The notes under the pieces are model-generated. The model made no database searches. It was not told the DNA's origin and saw only the letters and a list, made by a program, of their open reading frames with translations. A stretch of 64,000 nucleotides of DNA from contig NW_008246100.1 of NCBI RefSeq assembly GCF_000281045.1, positions 49,505 through 113,504 of the forward strand, in the 5' to 3' direction. Positions 46,601 through 56,437 of this stretch are shown in pieces. Origin of the DNA: Saprolegnia diclina VS20. Taxonomy: Eukaryota; Oomycota; Saprolegniomycetes; Saprolegniales; Saprolegniaceae. The position numbers and the translations under genes were made by a program. Positions within the stretch are counted from its first letter, which is position 1; the number at the start of each line of letters is the position of its first letter.

Positions 46601-48146
46601 GGTCCAGCGTATGGCGACTGCGGTCGAGAACGCCAAGCTCGAGCTCCTCGAAGCGCGCGCGCTTCTAACGCACCGCATTTCGTTCCGACGCCGGCTTGTG
46701 TTGCACCGCCGCTCGCGACGCTACTCGATCGACAAAGTGGCGCGCGTCCAGCGGGCAACGGCGATGCTCCAGTCGGTCGTGAAGCGCTTCAAGCAGAGCC
46801 GGGCGTACGCAGCGCACATCGAGCGCGAGGAGCGTCAGCGCATTGCGGCGCAAGAGCGAGAGATCGTACAGCACCTCCACGGACTAGCTCGGTACCGCAA
46901 GCGACTGCAGCTGTACCTCGAGGCGACCGAGGCCCGGCGACTGGCCGCGCTTCCTTTGCACGAGCGGCAGCGCTACGAGGCCGAGCAAGCCAAGGTGCGG
47001 TCGCTCTCAGCGCCAGCGCGCGCGCTCTACAACACCATTTTGCGCCAAGAGGCGAGCCGCATCGAGGCGCCCGTTTTCCCGCCGTGGGTACACTATATTC
47101 TGTATGGCATGTGCGCCGGGGTCGCAGCGTTTGCTATTTACTTTGTGCTGCTTTTCTCGCTCCTCATTGGCGCCAACGTTGCGCTACACTGGGTCGGGTC
47201 GGTCGTCGCCGGCTTGGTGCTCACGCACCTCGTGACCGAGCCCATCGGCATCCTTCTGCGCGTGGGCGTCTTGCCGCTGCTCGCCACCGTGCTTCTCAAC
47301 AGCACAGGCATCTTCGAGATGCTCGGGGCCGAGACCGTGTCGTGGGGCGCGGCCGCCGCGGTCGGTGTCGCCGGCGTCACACGACTCACGCGCAAAGGTG
47401 CGCTTGTGCAGCCCGTCGACACGTCCAGCTTGGTCGTCTCGCCGATCCGCCCTGGCAAGGTCACGGCCCACGCGCTCCAGATGGTTCACGAACAACGGCG
47501 AAACGACGGCGCCGCCGACCCGTCGCCTGCCGAGTTGGCGGCCGAGATCGAGGCGGCCAGCGCAACTGCGTACAAGGCGCGCTGGACCGCGCATGTCTCT
47601 GGCGATGCAGAACCACCGGTCGCGATGCCACTTGTAGAGCCGCTGAGGCCCCGGTCGGGACCGCCGGTCGTGCACGTGCCCGCCGCGGGTGGCGACACGG
47701 CGCTCTTTCCGGCGCAGATCCTCGTGTCGCCGGATCTACCCCTCGTGGCGCCCAGCGTAAGTGACGACAGCGTGCTCTGTCGCCTGGGGTGCGGCGCCAG
47801 AGTGCGCAGAATAAAGCTAGAGAGCCACGAGACGCACTTGTGCCCCGAACGACCGCTGGTCTGCCCGAGCTGCAACGTGTCCATAGCCGCGGCGGTGCTT
47901 GCTTCCCACGAATGCCGGTCGACGCCCAAGCGACGAGGGCGACTGCCACCGCTCTCGCCAACCCTCTTGCCACCACTGAACGACCATACCTTGCCCCCGC
48001 ACCAACGCCATGACGACCTGCAACACCAAGCCCAGAACGGCCATGGAGCCGATCATGGCGTTCTCAGCATCGCTCGACAGACGTTGGCCGAGCGTCGCGA
48101 CGTCACGGAAAAGATCGAGCGCATCTTGCACGACACCGCATGCTAG
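37666..48146 (+). CDS. REJ/GPS polycystin-1-like multipass receptor with TRAF-type zinc finger
   Basis: The signal peptide starts at ATG 37666 (MQSQSALLYTLFWLAWLTQA). About 14 short introns are bridged in frame, giving roughly 3,200 residues. A Thr/Ser/Val-rich, N-glycosylation-rich ectodomain spans about 37720-42100. A REJ domain follows (about 42150-43600, PG-L-x-P-x3-Y-x-F then TPTSGVALTT). An EGF-like Cys cluster lies at about 43930-44115. A GPS motif at 45048-45208 has CQYW, W-x3-GC, C-x-C and the cleavage site HLT. Membrane spans follow: one after GPS, then RPQRVMVLFTAAMSE, which resembles polycystin-1, and a last group at 47085-47320. The cytoplasmic tail ends in a TRAF-like zinc finger (47778-47915). 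No PLAT domain is recognised. It is probably a surface mechanosensor or adhesion receptor; PC1-like zinc-finger tails are unusual. Confidence 0.75.
45048..45208 (+). other. GPS autoproteolysis motif
   Basis: This is part of the polycystin-like gene. After removal of a 48-nt intron the segment reads CQYWNAS, then WASDGC, then CNCTHLTDFG. It keeps the two disulfide pairs, the two tryptophans and the HL-T cleavage site of GAIN/GPS domains. Confidence 0.8.
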
Positions 48147-48548
48147 TAAGCGGCGTGTCGTCAGCAGCACGTGCTGCCACCTTGCCAGCTCACGCTCCAG
48201 GTATGGTCCGCCAGCCATCGCAGCCGCCGTTGCCAGCGCATGCAGCCGCGCTCGCCTTGCCTCGCCAGCAGGGCTATCGCTGCGGGTCGACCATGCGCCA
48301 TGCTCGGGGAGGTCGTCATCTTGCCTTGCAGGATCCAAGCTGCATGGTCCAGGGCAACGGTGAGCTTTTTCTGAAATCTCCGTTTATAAAAATATGCAAC
48401 GTACAATAATAATAATAAAAGGATCCAACAGTCACTTGATAATTGTATCAAGCGACATTAAATGCGCCACGAGCGGAAATAAAACCACCACTCGGCCACA
48501 CTATCGCGCAGAGCAACCAGTCCGGAATTGAGCGACGAGGAGACGGAC
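48147..48548. other. intergenic, nothing recognised
   Basis: About 400 bases between two plus-strand genes. It contains an AT-rich run with repeated aataat around 48405-48420. No protein-like frame or RNA gene is evident. Confidence 0.45.
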
Positions 48549-49417
48549 ATGTGCTCGCGCTTGGACCTAGCGACGCTCCGCGTGCGGAAGGACCTGAACG
48601 AGGTAGACCGCTGGCGCCATGACGAGGCCTCACCCGCCATGTACTAGCTGGCCAAGGGCAAGTTCGCCGTCGAGCATGCGACGACCCAGATCGAGTTCCC
48701 CGACGGCGTGGACAACCTGCTCCGTATCCTCATCACGATCGCGATCACGGACCATGCCAGCGCGTACGCCAATGGCGACTTCAAGTTTCGCATCGAGATC
48801 CCCAAGGCGTACCCGTTCCACGGTACATCATGCTGCGCCACCGCGGCTCATCGTCTCGACTCTTCTTCGTAGCGCCTGTCGTCTTTAGCCTCGACCGCAT
48901 TTGGCACCCGAACATTGACCTGCATACGGGCCGCGTCATGTTTGCGATTCTCGGCAAGGACTGGCGTCCGGTCCTGAGCATCAATACGATCTTGCTTGGC
49001 CTTCAGGTGCATCTCTCGCCTTTCCTCGACCCGACCATTATCATATACGCACGTTAGCTCATCTTTATTGAACCCAGCATCGAGTTTCCCATGAATGAAG
49101 CGGCCGCGAATGCGTTCCGCCATAGTCCCCAGGCCTTTCGCCGCGATGTAGGCATGGCTTGTTCCATGCAAAAACGCTGACGGCCAACGTAGGTGCAACT
49201 CACGCTCCAAGGTGGCATTCACTTTGGTCTGCTCTTTGCGCGCCACCCGCGCTACCGCAACGTCCACGGACCCCGGAAGCGCGGGCGTGGCCTCGAGCAC
49301 GAGATTGAGCAAATGACAATCGTGTCGCCCGACTCGCACGGCGCCATGGACATGACGGACGTCGAGAACGACGACGACCCGTACCCGCCGTCCACCAAGC
49401 GCCACCGGATGACGTAA
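48549..49417 (+). CDS. UBC12-like E2 fold without catalytic cysteine
   Basis: Exons 48549-48602, 48648-48822, 48873-49006, 49058-49147 and 49193-49417 join in frame to 225 residues. The core follows UBE2M/UBC12: LRVRKDLNE, YPF-H-A-P, IWHPNIDLHTG, then DWRPVLSINTILLGLQLIF and EP. The residue aligned with the catalytic Cys is Met (codon 48938-48940, in GRVMFAIL). The N-terminus is shorter than UBC12, so the E1/DCN1-docking extension is mostly missing. A C-terminal extension of about 60 residues is acidic and ends KRHRMT, possibly a nuclear signal. It is a likely non-catalytic E2 variant that may bind NEDD8/ubiquitin ligases. Confidence 0.75.
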
Positions 49418-50017
49418 GCGCCTAATTTATTCGTGCCCGCCGTGGCCATGCTTTGTCCGTGGCGCCGCCCGCACCGAGTTCTCCCGGAACGAATTCTCGC
49501 AAGTCTAGAAGAACCCAACCTCATCGTTGCCACGCGAGCGAGGGCGACGCATTATTGATCGGCAGAGCTGCTGCGAATGGAAGGAGCTGGGAAAGCAGTG
49601 ATAGTCCATGGTTCTCAAGGGATATAATAACTATATCCCTTGATGGTTCTCGTCCAAGGATCTCGTCATCGACAGACACTTCGGTAATATAGTCCTTCGT
49701 CACTGGGTTCAAGTTGGGTGGGTTTAGCCAAACTGTCGAGCGAGGAAGCCTAGCGAGGTTTCCGGTGGCATCGAGTTAGGGAGCGCTACGCAGGATAGTA
49801 GAGCTTGGGGCAAGAAGTGCCAAGGCTTGCTTGGTATCTCTCTGTGGCTGTCGAGATGCTGTGCGAAGCTGCTCGGACCCGCCAATATAACACTATTCCG
49901 TCCAATGCACTTAAATCGTGTGGGCATAGAAATTCGTGAATAGTGAATGTTTTCCGGATTGTATCCGGAAGCGGACTTGCGGCAATCCTCAGTCAAGAAG
50001 GAAGCGCAAGGTCGACG
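49418..50017. promoter_or_regulatory. intergenic region with paired CCGGAT elements
   Basis: This 600-base spacer carries TTTCCGGATT and GTATCCGGAA at 49951-49970, about 50 bp before the Rag GTPase ATG. It also holds a short inverted repeat, gatataataactatatc-like, around 49620-49640. No protein-coding gene recognised. Confidence 0.4.
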
Positions 50018-51458
50018 ATGGACATGGCGTGGGGCGACAACTCGTGTACGTGGCAGGCGCATGCGATGGAACATGGCGGCTCATGCTCTTCTTGTAGATG
50101 GCTACTCCATGTCGCAAGGGTACTGCCGCCACTACTGGCCATCGCGATGACGCTGCCGTAGATTTGATGACGGCGAGAGCGGGTCGCTGAGCGGCGAGAA
50201 CAAGCCGCGCATCCTCCTCATGGGCCTTCGAAGGTGCGCCTGCACCTCGCCGACGCACGATGGTCATGTGGCGTAGGAGCGGCAAGTCGAGCATCCAGCG
50301 CGTCGTCTTCCACAAGATGTCGCCGCACGAGACGCTCTTCCTCGAGGGCACGAACACGCTCGACATCAAGTACATTGCCAACAACTCGTTCGTGCAGTTC
50401 CAGATCTGGGACTTCCCCGGCGACTTTGAGTTCAAAGGTGCGTTCGACGTTCTCGCCAGAGCAGGCTCACTATACCTTGCCTAGACGACTTGGTCTACGG
50501 TGGCCAGCTCGTGAACGAAGAGATGATCTTTGGCAACTGCGGCGCAATTGTGTTTGTGATTGACGCGCAGGTAGCGACGACGATATCTGCAGGATGCATA
50601 GAAGGGTGTATCTAGGACGAGCCGTACTCGGATGCGCTGTCGCGGCTCCACGATACGGTCACGCGGGCGCACCGCTACAACCCCAACATCTTTTTCGAAG
50701 TCTTCATCCACAAGGTGGACGGCGACCTCTTTGTCTCGGACGACCACAAGATCGGTACGCTCCTCGTCCTCGTCATGGTAACCTCATCGTGGGCGGCAGA
50801 CTGCCAGCGCGAGATCCAGCAGCAGGTGCTTGACGAGATCAACGACGGCGAGCTCGACATCCACATGAGCTTTTACCTCACGAGCATCTACGACCACAGC
50901 ATCTTTGAGGCGTTCTCCAAGGTCGTCCAGAAGCTCATTCCGCAGCTGCCGACGCTCGAGAACCTCCTCAACATTCTCATCTCGAGCTGCAACATGGAGA
51001 AATCGTTCCTCTTTGACGTCGTCAGCAAGGTCTACATCGCGACGGACTCGAACCCGGTCGACATGCAGTCGTACGAGCTCTGCAGCGACATGATCGACGT
51101 GGTCATTGACGTCTCGTGCATCTATGGGTATCCCAGTGTCCTCTAGGATCAACTCCAAGTCTCATGTTTCGCGTAGCATGAAGGAAGACGGTGATGGCGA
51201 CGGCCTCGCCTACGACGCCGAGTCGTCGTCGGTCATCCGCCTCAACAACGGCATGGTGCTCTACCTTCGCGAAGTCAACAAGTACGCACCTGATGGCACG
51301 TTGGTTGCGGACGGCTCATGCGCACGACTAGCTACCTCGCCCTCGTGTGCCTTCTGCGCTCGGAGAACTTCACCAAGCAAGGCATCATCGACTACAACAT
51401 CGACTGCTTCAAGGCGGCGCTCGGCCAAGTGTTCAAGGGCGCGATCAAGGAGGCGTAG
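50018..51458 (+). CDS. RagC/D (Gtr2)-type GTPase
   Basis: This multi-exon gene's first short exon (from 50018) is joined over a 118-nt intron to FDDGESGS. G1 GLRRSGKSS is itself split by an intron. Family features follow: [14 protein letters not shown] (G3 with Gly-Asp instead of Gly-Gln), FVIDAQDEPY, FIHKVDG (the HKxD form of the G4 motif diagnostic of Rag/Gtr), then a roadblock-like C-terminal domain ending KGAIKEA. Rag heterodimers signal amino acid status to TORC1 on lysosomes. Its convergent neighbour is a syntaxin 72 bp away. The first exon is the least certain part. Confidence 0.88.
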
Positions 51459-51530
51459 ACCATACATCTCTGCGACACCAAACGAGGCATGAAAGAGCCA
51501 ACACGACACGTATTACATGCGACTGCGTGT

Positions 51531-52832
51531 CTACTTGAAGCCACCGGCAGCAACGACCGCTATGAGGATGAGGACAAGCCCAAACACGAGAAGGCAGCAC
51601 TGCTTCTTCCGCATGCTCTTCTGGGTCTGGATCGCTTTCGACACTTCCTTGTTGCCAGCCTCAATGTAGTTGGAGGCCGCTTTGACTTGAAACTCGATCT
51701 GGTCGAGCATCTCGCCTTGCTGCTCGACGAGGAGCGCGAGGTCGAGGAACATTTGGTGCAGCTCGGCCACACTTTGCTCGAGCTTGAGCACATCTTGGTA
51801 CTTGTCGTGGCAGTTCATGTACACCTCCTTGATGCTCTCGGCGCTCCCTTGCAGGATCGCACTGCGGTAGATCGCCCCTACGTCGTCGTCCGTATGAGTG
51901 CTGCGACGTGCATCGCGTCGTACCTGGGTCGGCCGACCGCATGACCATATCGATTTCTTGTTCGGACGCATCTGGCTTGACGATCTGCACTTGCCGCTTG
52001 ACCTTGTTCTTCATGTCGGCTTTGAATTTTTGCTATTTTGATACATTGACATTCATCTATGGTAGTATGTACGAAGTCATACCTGAGCTTTTTGGTACTC
52101 CTTCATGGTGTCCATAAACTTGCGCGTGAGCGTCGTCGACATGTTGTCTCGAATCCTGACGACCACAATTAGTCTCCAAGTAGCAGGACACATTGGTGGT
52201 ACCGGATCTCCGAGGCCGCGACCGTCTTGTCCTTCTTCTTCTCGACCGACTCTTTCTTGATGAGCTCGAGCATGCCCTGGACGCCGCTGCATGAGCGACG
52301 AAGAAGGAGCGTCGATGGACCTTGGCGTGGGCAGCAATCTTGTTGCTGTTGTCGATGACCAAGCACAGCTCCTGGCTAATCGCTACAAGCCGTGATCATA
52401 TGGCGACAGTCAAGAGCGAGGGTTTCGTACTCTGCTCTTCGCCGGCGGCAGTCGCCAGCAAGGCTTGGTGGTTAAGCTCGCCAATGCGGTCGGTCGCGAG
52501 CCTAGGATCATGGTGGAAGCTAGGTCGAAGCCAGGTGCATCTACCCGATCTTGCTCAGGTCAGCCTGCATGTCTTCGACGTCGACAAAGAACTTTTCCAT
52601 AAACTTGGGCCGCGTGATCTCGGTCGTGCTACATGCGCCGTGGCGACGGGCACATGCATGGAGAACGGTCTACCTCGAGGCCTACACGAGCATGAACCAT
52701 CGTCTCCATGGAGCTTTCGCATCATCTACCTCGGAGACGTCGATCGTCACATCCGAGCTCTTGCCTACATGGCGGTCATGCATCGCGGTCGCATCGCGTC
52801 GTACCCGTGAGCTCTGCGAGGCGGTCGTTCAT
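51531..52832 (-). CDS. Qa-SNARE syntaxin
   Basis: Minus-strand gene with about seven short exons. It begins MNDRLAELTG at 52832. Then come RPKFMEKFFVDVEDMQADLS (Habc helix a), QELCLVIDNSNKIAAHAK, a lysine-rich loop, and IRDNMSTTLTRKFMDTMKEY (a hallmark of plasma-membrane syntaxins). QVQIVKPDASEQEID leads to the SNARE helix and a C-terminal anchor, CCLLVFGLVLILIAVVAAG. The central layer residue falls in the LALLVEQQGEMLD segment, with Gln present as expected for Qa. It acts in membrane fusion, probably exocytic. Exact borders of the first two introns remain open. Confidence 0.88.
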
Positions 52833-53160
52833 CCTCCGCGGTCGATGAAAATCAAAATGGCCGCCGAGTAAAAATACCAGCAGTTTCACCGAGTCCGAAA
52901 TCTTGCCTCTTTTTAATACCGTTATACTCGGGTTTTGTATCGGACATTGTTTTTGAGCTATTAAACGACACGGATCGTTGCGATCTTCGACTTCCGAGAA
53001 GCCCAAGAACAGTCGCAGACAGGTTGTCGCCGAACGAGATGGCTCAGCATGATTGCATATTTGGTGCTAGAGAACACGTACTAATCATTCAATGTACATA
53101 TACATACTAGTATATATATTCATATAACGTTACGAGAATTCGCGCTCTGTCTCACGCTAG
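52833..53160. other. intergenic, AT-rich
   Basis: This lies upstream of the syntaxin and downstream of the multi-pass membrane gene. The segment 53095-53130 is an imperfect TA-rich run (tatacatactagtatatata). Nothing else recognised. Confidence 0.45.
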
Positions 53161-55536
53161 TCACGACTCGCAGAGTGACGTGGCAGCGTACACGGGCGTT
53201 GTTGTCACCTCGGGATCGTCGCTGTTCCCGTCAGGGCCTTCGACGTTCAGCTCACTGGCTTCAAACACAGTGCGTCGAAGTGGTGACGCAAACGAGTCGG
53301 TGACCGTGCGCTGATCCAACGCCGCCTCGCTCGACCGCAACCGCGGCGGGTTCTTGAGCTCGGGCAGTGCTTTGACCTTGCTGCGACTCGCCATTGGGAG
53401 CTCGGTGGCTGCGACGACGTCGTCACCAACTGCCGTCGTCTCGTCGATCGCGACCGAAGCGTCATGACCGAGGAACGTCGGGTTGTTGGACGAGCCGACG
53501 AGATGGATGCGCTTGAGAAACATTTGCTGAAAATCCCACTCGTCAATGCCAGGTTTGGTCGGTCGCGGCCACGTGAGGAGCACACCGCGGTGGCGGTAGT
53601 TGCTGATCTCACAGACGGGGTATTTGTAAAACGGGTTGGGGCCGACCGGGTGCTGCACGAGGCAGCCGTACGTGGCCTCAATATCGACCGCCAAAAACAC
53701 CGTAAAGATGGCCTCGAGCTCGCTTATGACATAGTCGTGCATGACCTCGTGGATCGTTAGCGAGTATGCAACTTGCACCGTCTCACCGAGCTTCTGGAGT
53801 CGGCGCTTTGTCATCGAGAGCTTGATGATGCCCAAGATCGAGTCGATCTGGCCTTCGGTCACAACCGCAAGGCGCTCGTTGGGCTTGAGGAGCACGATAT
53901 CGTTGTAGTACGCGCGCGCAGGCTGGCGCAACTGGACCCAGCCATTGCCCGCCATCCCGCGGTATTCCCAGATCAGATACAACCCGTTGAGGGGCAACGT
54001 CACGACAGCGCACACGATCAAATTCCACATCATGAGGTCCGCGCCGAGGTTGCTCCCGAGCGCCGAGTAGCTCAGTGTACTCAGTGGCGCCCACGCCGTC
54101 GCGCCGCCAAAGAAGCCCGCATAATAGACTGACGGGAAGAGGAGCATGCACGCCAGGATGAGGTCGGGGCGGGGCCGCGTTGCCTCCTTCACCAGCACGA
54201 TCCACTCGGACGTTGTCTCGCGCTGGAAGCTGCCCGAGTACTCGCGGGGCTCGATGCCCGTGAACGAGTTGAAGCCCGATCCCACGGGTTTGGACTTGCT
54301 CGTTTTGCGCGAGGGCGATTTCTTGTCGGCCTTTCGAGCGCCATGCGAATCGTAGCGCACGTGGCTGAGACGCCGGCGCTTCTTGGCTTTGATGGCCATC
54401 GTCCGCTTCGAGACGGACGAGATGCCATAGAGCAGAAGCGCGATGGCCTTGTGCATGCCGAGGACGAACCAAAACACGCTGCCCATGAGGTTGGCGTAGT
54501 TGAAGTACATGAGCCAGCGCGAGAAGCCCCAGTCGTTGGCCATGAAGAAGTCGAGAGCGTTCACCGTTCGAAAAAACATGTACCGGTCGGCCACGATGAT
54601 GTAAACTTCGAGAAAGTTGACGAGGCCGGCGTTGTAGTACTTGGCTTGGGACGAGAGCGGGTCGACGGAGAAGCGAAAGAGACTCTTCTTGTGCCCCGAC
54701 GGCGTCGAGAACGACACGCGCCGGACAAACCCGGAGAGGATGATGACGATCGTCAAGAGCTGCGACGCCAATGCAACGTTGTTGAACTCGCTCGACCGCG
54801 GCCGGTAAAAGAACCAGCTAAACGTTGCTTCGTTCGGGTTGAAGGTCCACTTGAGCGGCCGAGCGCCCGTGTCGATCACTTGCAGATTGGTCTCGTAAAT
54901 GTTGAAGCTCATCATCGTTGGTGTCCATAGCTCGAACGCTTCGTTGTGGAAGAGCTTGAGGTTGTACTGACAACGCCCGTTCACCGCGTCAACAACCATC
55001 GCAGTCAGCGTCGCGATGTTGGTCGTCGCCTTGATCGTCGTCGGGAGGTTGTTGATACCGGCCCACGTGACCCCGGCGTTGGGCTTGCCGGCCATCGACG
55101 TCGAGTACTTGGTCGTGACGCTAATGCCTTTGGTCGTATTGGTCGCCCATGCACAAGCGACTGGAAACGAAGTGACGTTGAGGCCGAGGGTTGCGAGTGC
55201 CATGTTGGAGAAGAAGAGCGCGGACCCCGGCGTCACCATGTGGTTGAGGTCTAATGTTGCCGCCGAGAGCCGCATGCGCATCGAGATGCCCGTCTCGTTC
55301 ATGTTGAGCATAGCATACGTAATGGGCGTGCCGTAGCCAGCCGACAGCGCGTCCAAGTCCAAGTACGGCAGCATGCGCTGGTGCAAGGCGAGCGCGGCCG
55401 TGTTGTAGCCGAGCATGTTGTTGACGGTATCGCTGCTCCGAATGTACTTGGAGAACGCGAGGCAGTAGAAGAGCGAGCCGGTCGTTGCCGTGAAGAGGAG
55501 CCCGAGGATCTCGGGCACGCGCTTCGCCAGCCCCAT
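53161..55536 (-). CDS. large multi-pass membrane protein, family unknown (copy A)
   Basis: This intronless gene encodes 791 residues. TM1 lies at about 10-30, then an extracellular-type domain with many N-glycosylation sites (NET, NVT, NTT). Further spans lie at about 253-272, 303-325, 340-375, 457-477 and 500-523. A basic loop (about 380-415) links two membrane blocks, and the C-terminal 260 residues are hydrophilic, with EWDFQQMFLKRIHLVG shared with copy C. I do not recognise a known superfamily. The lack of introns contrasts with most neighbours. The first 450 or so bases of the gene are repeated beyond the N gap. Confidence 0.8.
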   Translation of the reverse strand: MGLAKRVPEILGLLFTATTGSLFYCLAFSKYIRSSDTVNNMLGYNTAALALHQRMLPYLDLDALSAGYGTPITYAMLNMNETGISMRMRLSAATLDLNHMVTPGSALFFSNMALATLGLNVTSFPVACAWATNTTKGISVTTKYSTSMAGKPNAGVTWAGINNLPTTIKATTNIATLTAMVVDAVNGRCQYNLKLFHNEAFELWTPTMMSFNIYETNLQVIDTGARPLKWTFNPNEATFSWFFYRPRSSEFNNVALASQLLTIVIILSGFVRRVSFSTPSGHKKSLFRFSVDPLSSQAKYYNAGLVNFLEVYIIVADRYMFFRTVNALDFFMANDWGFSRWLMYFNYANLMGSVFWFVLGMHKAIALLLYGISSVSKRTMAIKAKKRRRLSHVRYDSHGARKADKKSPSRKTSKSKPVGSGFNSFTGIEPREYSGSFQRETTSEWIVLVKEATRPRPDLILACMLLFPSVYYAGFFGGATAWAPLSTLSYSALGSNLGADLMMWNLIVCAVVTLPLNGLYLIWEYRGMAGNGWVQLRQPARAYYNDIVLLKPNERLAVVTEGQIDSILGIIKLSMTKRRLQKLGETVQVAYSLTIHEVMHDYVISELEAIFTVFLAVDIEATYGCLVQHPVGPNPFYKYPVCEISNYRHRGVLLTWPRPTKPGIDEWDFQQMFLKRIHLVGSSNNPTFLGHDASVAIDETTAVGDDVVAATELPMASRSKVKALPELKNPPRLRSSEAALDQRTVTDSFASPLRRTVFEASELNVEGPDGNSDDPEVTTTPVYAATSLCES

Positions 55537-55556
55537 CGTCGCTTCACTTTTTGCTT
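55085..55556. repeat. 472-bp direct repeat, left copy
   Basis: The 5' end of membrane gene A and 20 bases upstream match 55657-56128 with only two substitutions that I can see. The copy ends exactly at the 100-N gap. Confidence 0.9.
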
Positions 55557-55656
55557 NNNNNNNNNNNNNNNNNNNNNNNNNNNNNNNNNNNNNNNNNNNN
55601 NNNNNNNNNNNNNNNNNNNNNNNNNNNNNNNNNNNNNNNNNNNNNNNNNNNNNNNN
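55557..55656. other. assembly gap, 100 N
   Basis: Exactly 100 undetermined bases, a conventional placeholder for a gap of unknown size, set between two nearly identical 472-bp sequences. Confidence 1.
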
Positions 55657-56108
55657 TTGCCGGCCATCGACGTCGAGTACTTGGTCGTGACGCTAATGCC
55701 TTTGGTCGTATTGGTCGCCCACGCACAAGCGACTGGAAACGAAGTGACGTTGAGGCCGAGGGTTGCGAGTGCCATGTTGGAGAAGAAGAGCGCGGACCCC
55801 GGCGTCACCATGTGGTTGAGGTCTAATGTTGCCGCCGAGAGCCGCATGCGCATCGAGATGCCCGTCTCGTTCATGTTGAGCATAGCATACGTAATGGGCG
55901 TGCCGTAGCCAGCCGACAGCGCGTCCAAGTCGAAGTACGGCAGCATGCGCTGGTGCAAGGCGAGCGCGGCCGTGTTGTAGCCGAGCATGTTGTTGACGGT
56001 ATCGCTGCTCCGAATGTACTTGGAGAACGCGAGGCAGTAGAAGAGCGAGCCGGTCGTTGCCGTGAAGAGGAGCCCGAGGATCTCGGGCACGCGCTTCGCC
56101 AGCCCCAT
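55657..56108 (-). CDS. multi-pass membrane protein, 5' fragment (copy B)
   Basis: This starts with the same MGLAKRVPEI as copy A and runs about 150 codons until the N gap. Only two base differences from copy A are seen, one of which changes Leu to Phe (MLPYLDLD versus MLPYFDLD). It is either the true 5' end of a recent tandem duplicate whose body is missing, or the other allele of copy A placed side by side by the assembler. It is a fragment as it stands. Confidence 0.7.
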
Positions 56109-56128
56109 CGTCGCTTCACTTTTTGCTT
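55657..56128. repeat. 472-bp direct repeat, right copy
   Basis: Pairs with 55085-55556 across the 100-N gap. Confidence 0.9.
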
Positions 56129-56437
56129 CAACTGCACTTTTTAGTAACCACTGGAACGGACACAGCGACTTTTCCGACTAATGGCGTGATCGCTGTTTAT
56201 ATCGGGCTGGTCGTTGAGCGAAGGCTCTAGTCAGTACATGTCGAGTCGGTCTGGCCAATGCGAACTCCACCCAAACGCACGGCCAAACCAGCATCGAGCA
56301 ATGACCACTAACGCATGGGTGAACTCGGTTATAAAGCGTCAATGACAAACAGGAGAACCATACCTTTCCCTTGATTATAGCGACTATGTCCTAGTACTCG
56401 GCTACACTCCGGGAGACAGTTGAGCGTACTATGGGTG
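56109..56437. other. intergenic between membrane-protein copies
   Basis: This is upstream of copy B and downstream of copy C. No protein-like frame; one TTTATATC run at about 56194. Confidence 0.45.

Noticed and set aside
55299-56108. 269-codon frame running through the N gap
   Set aside because: Created by translating N as open sequence; the right part is copy B and the left part is in another frame of copy A.
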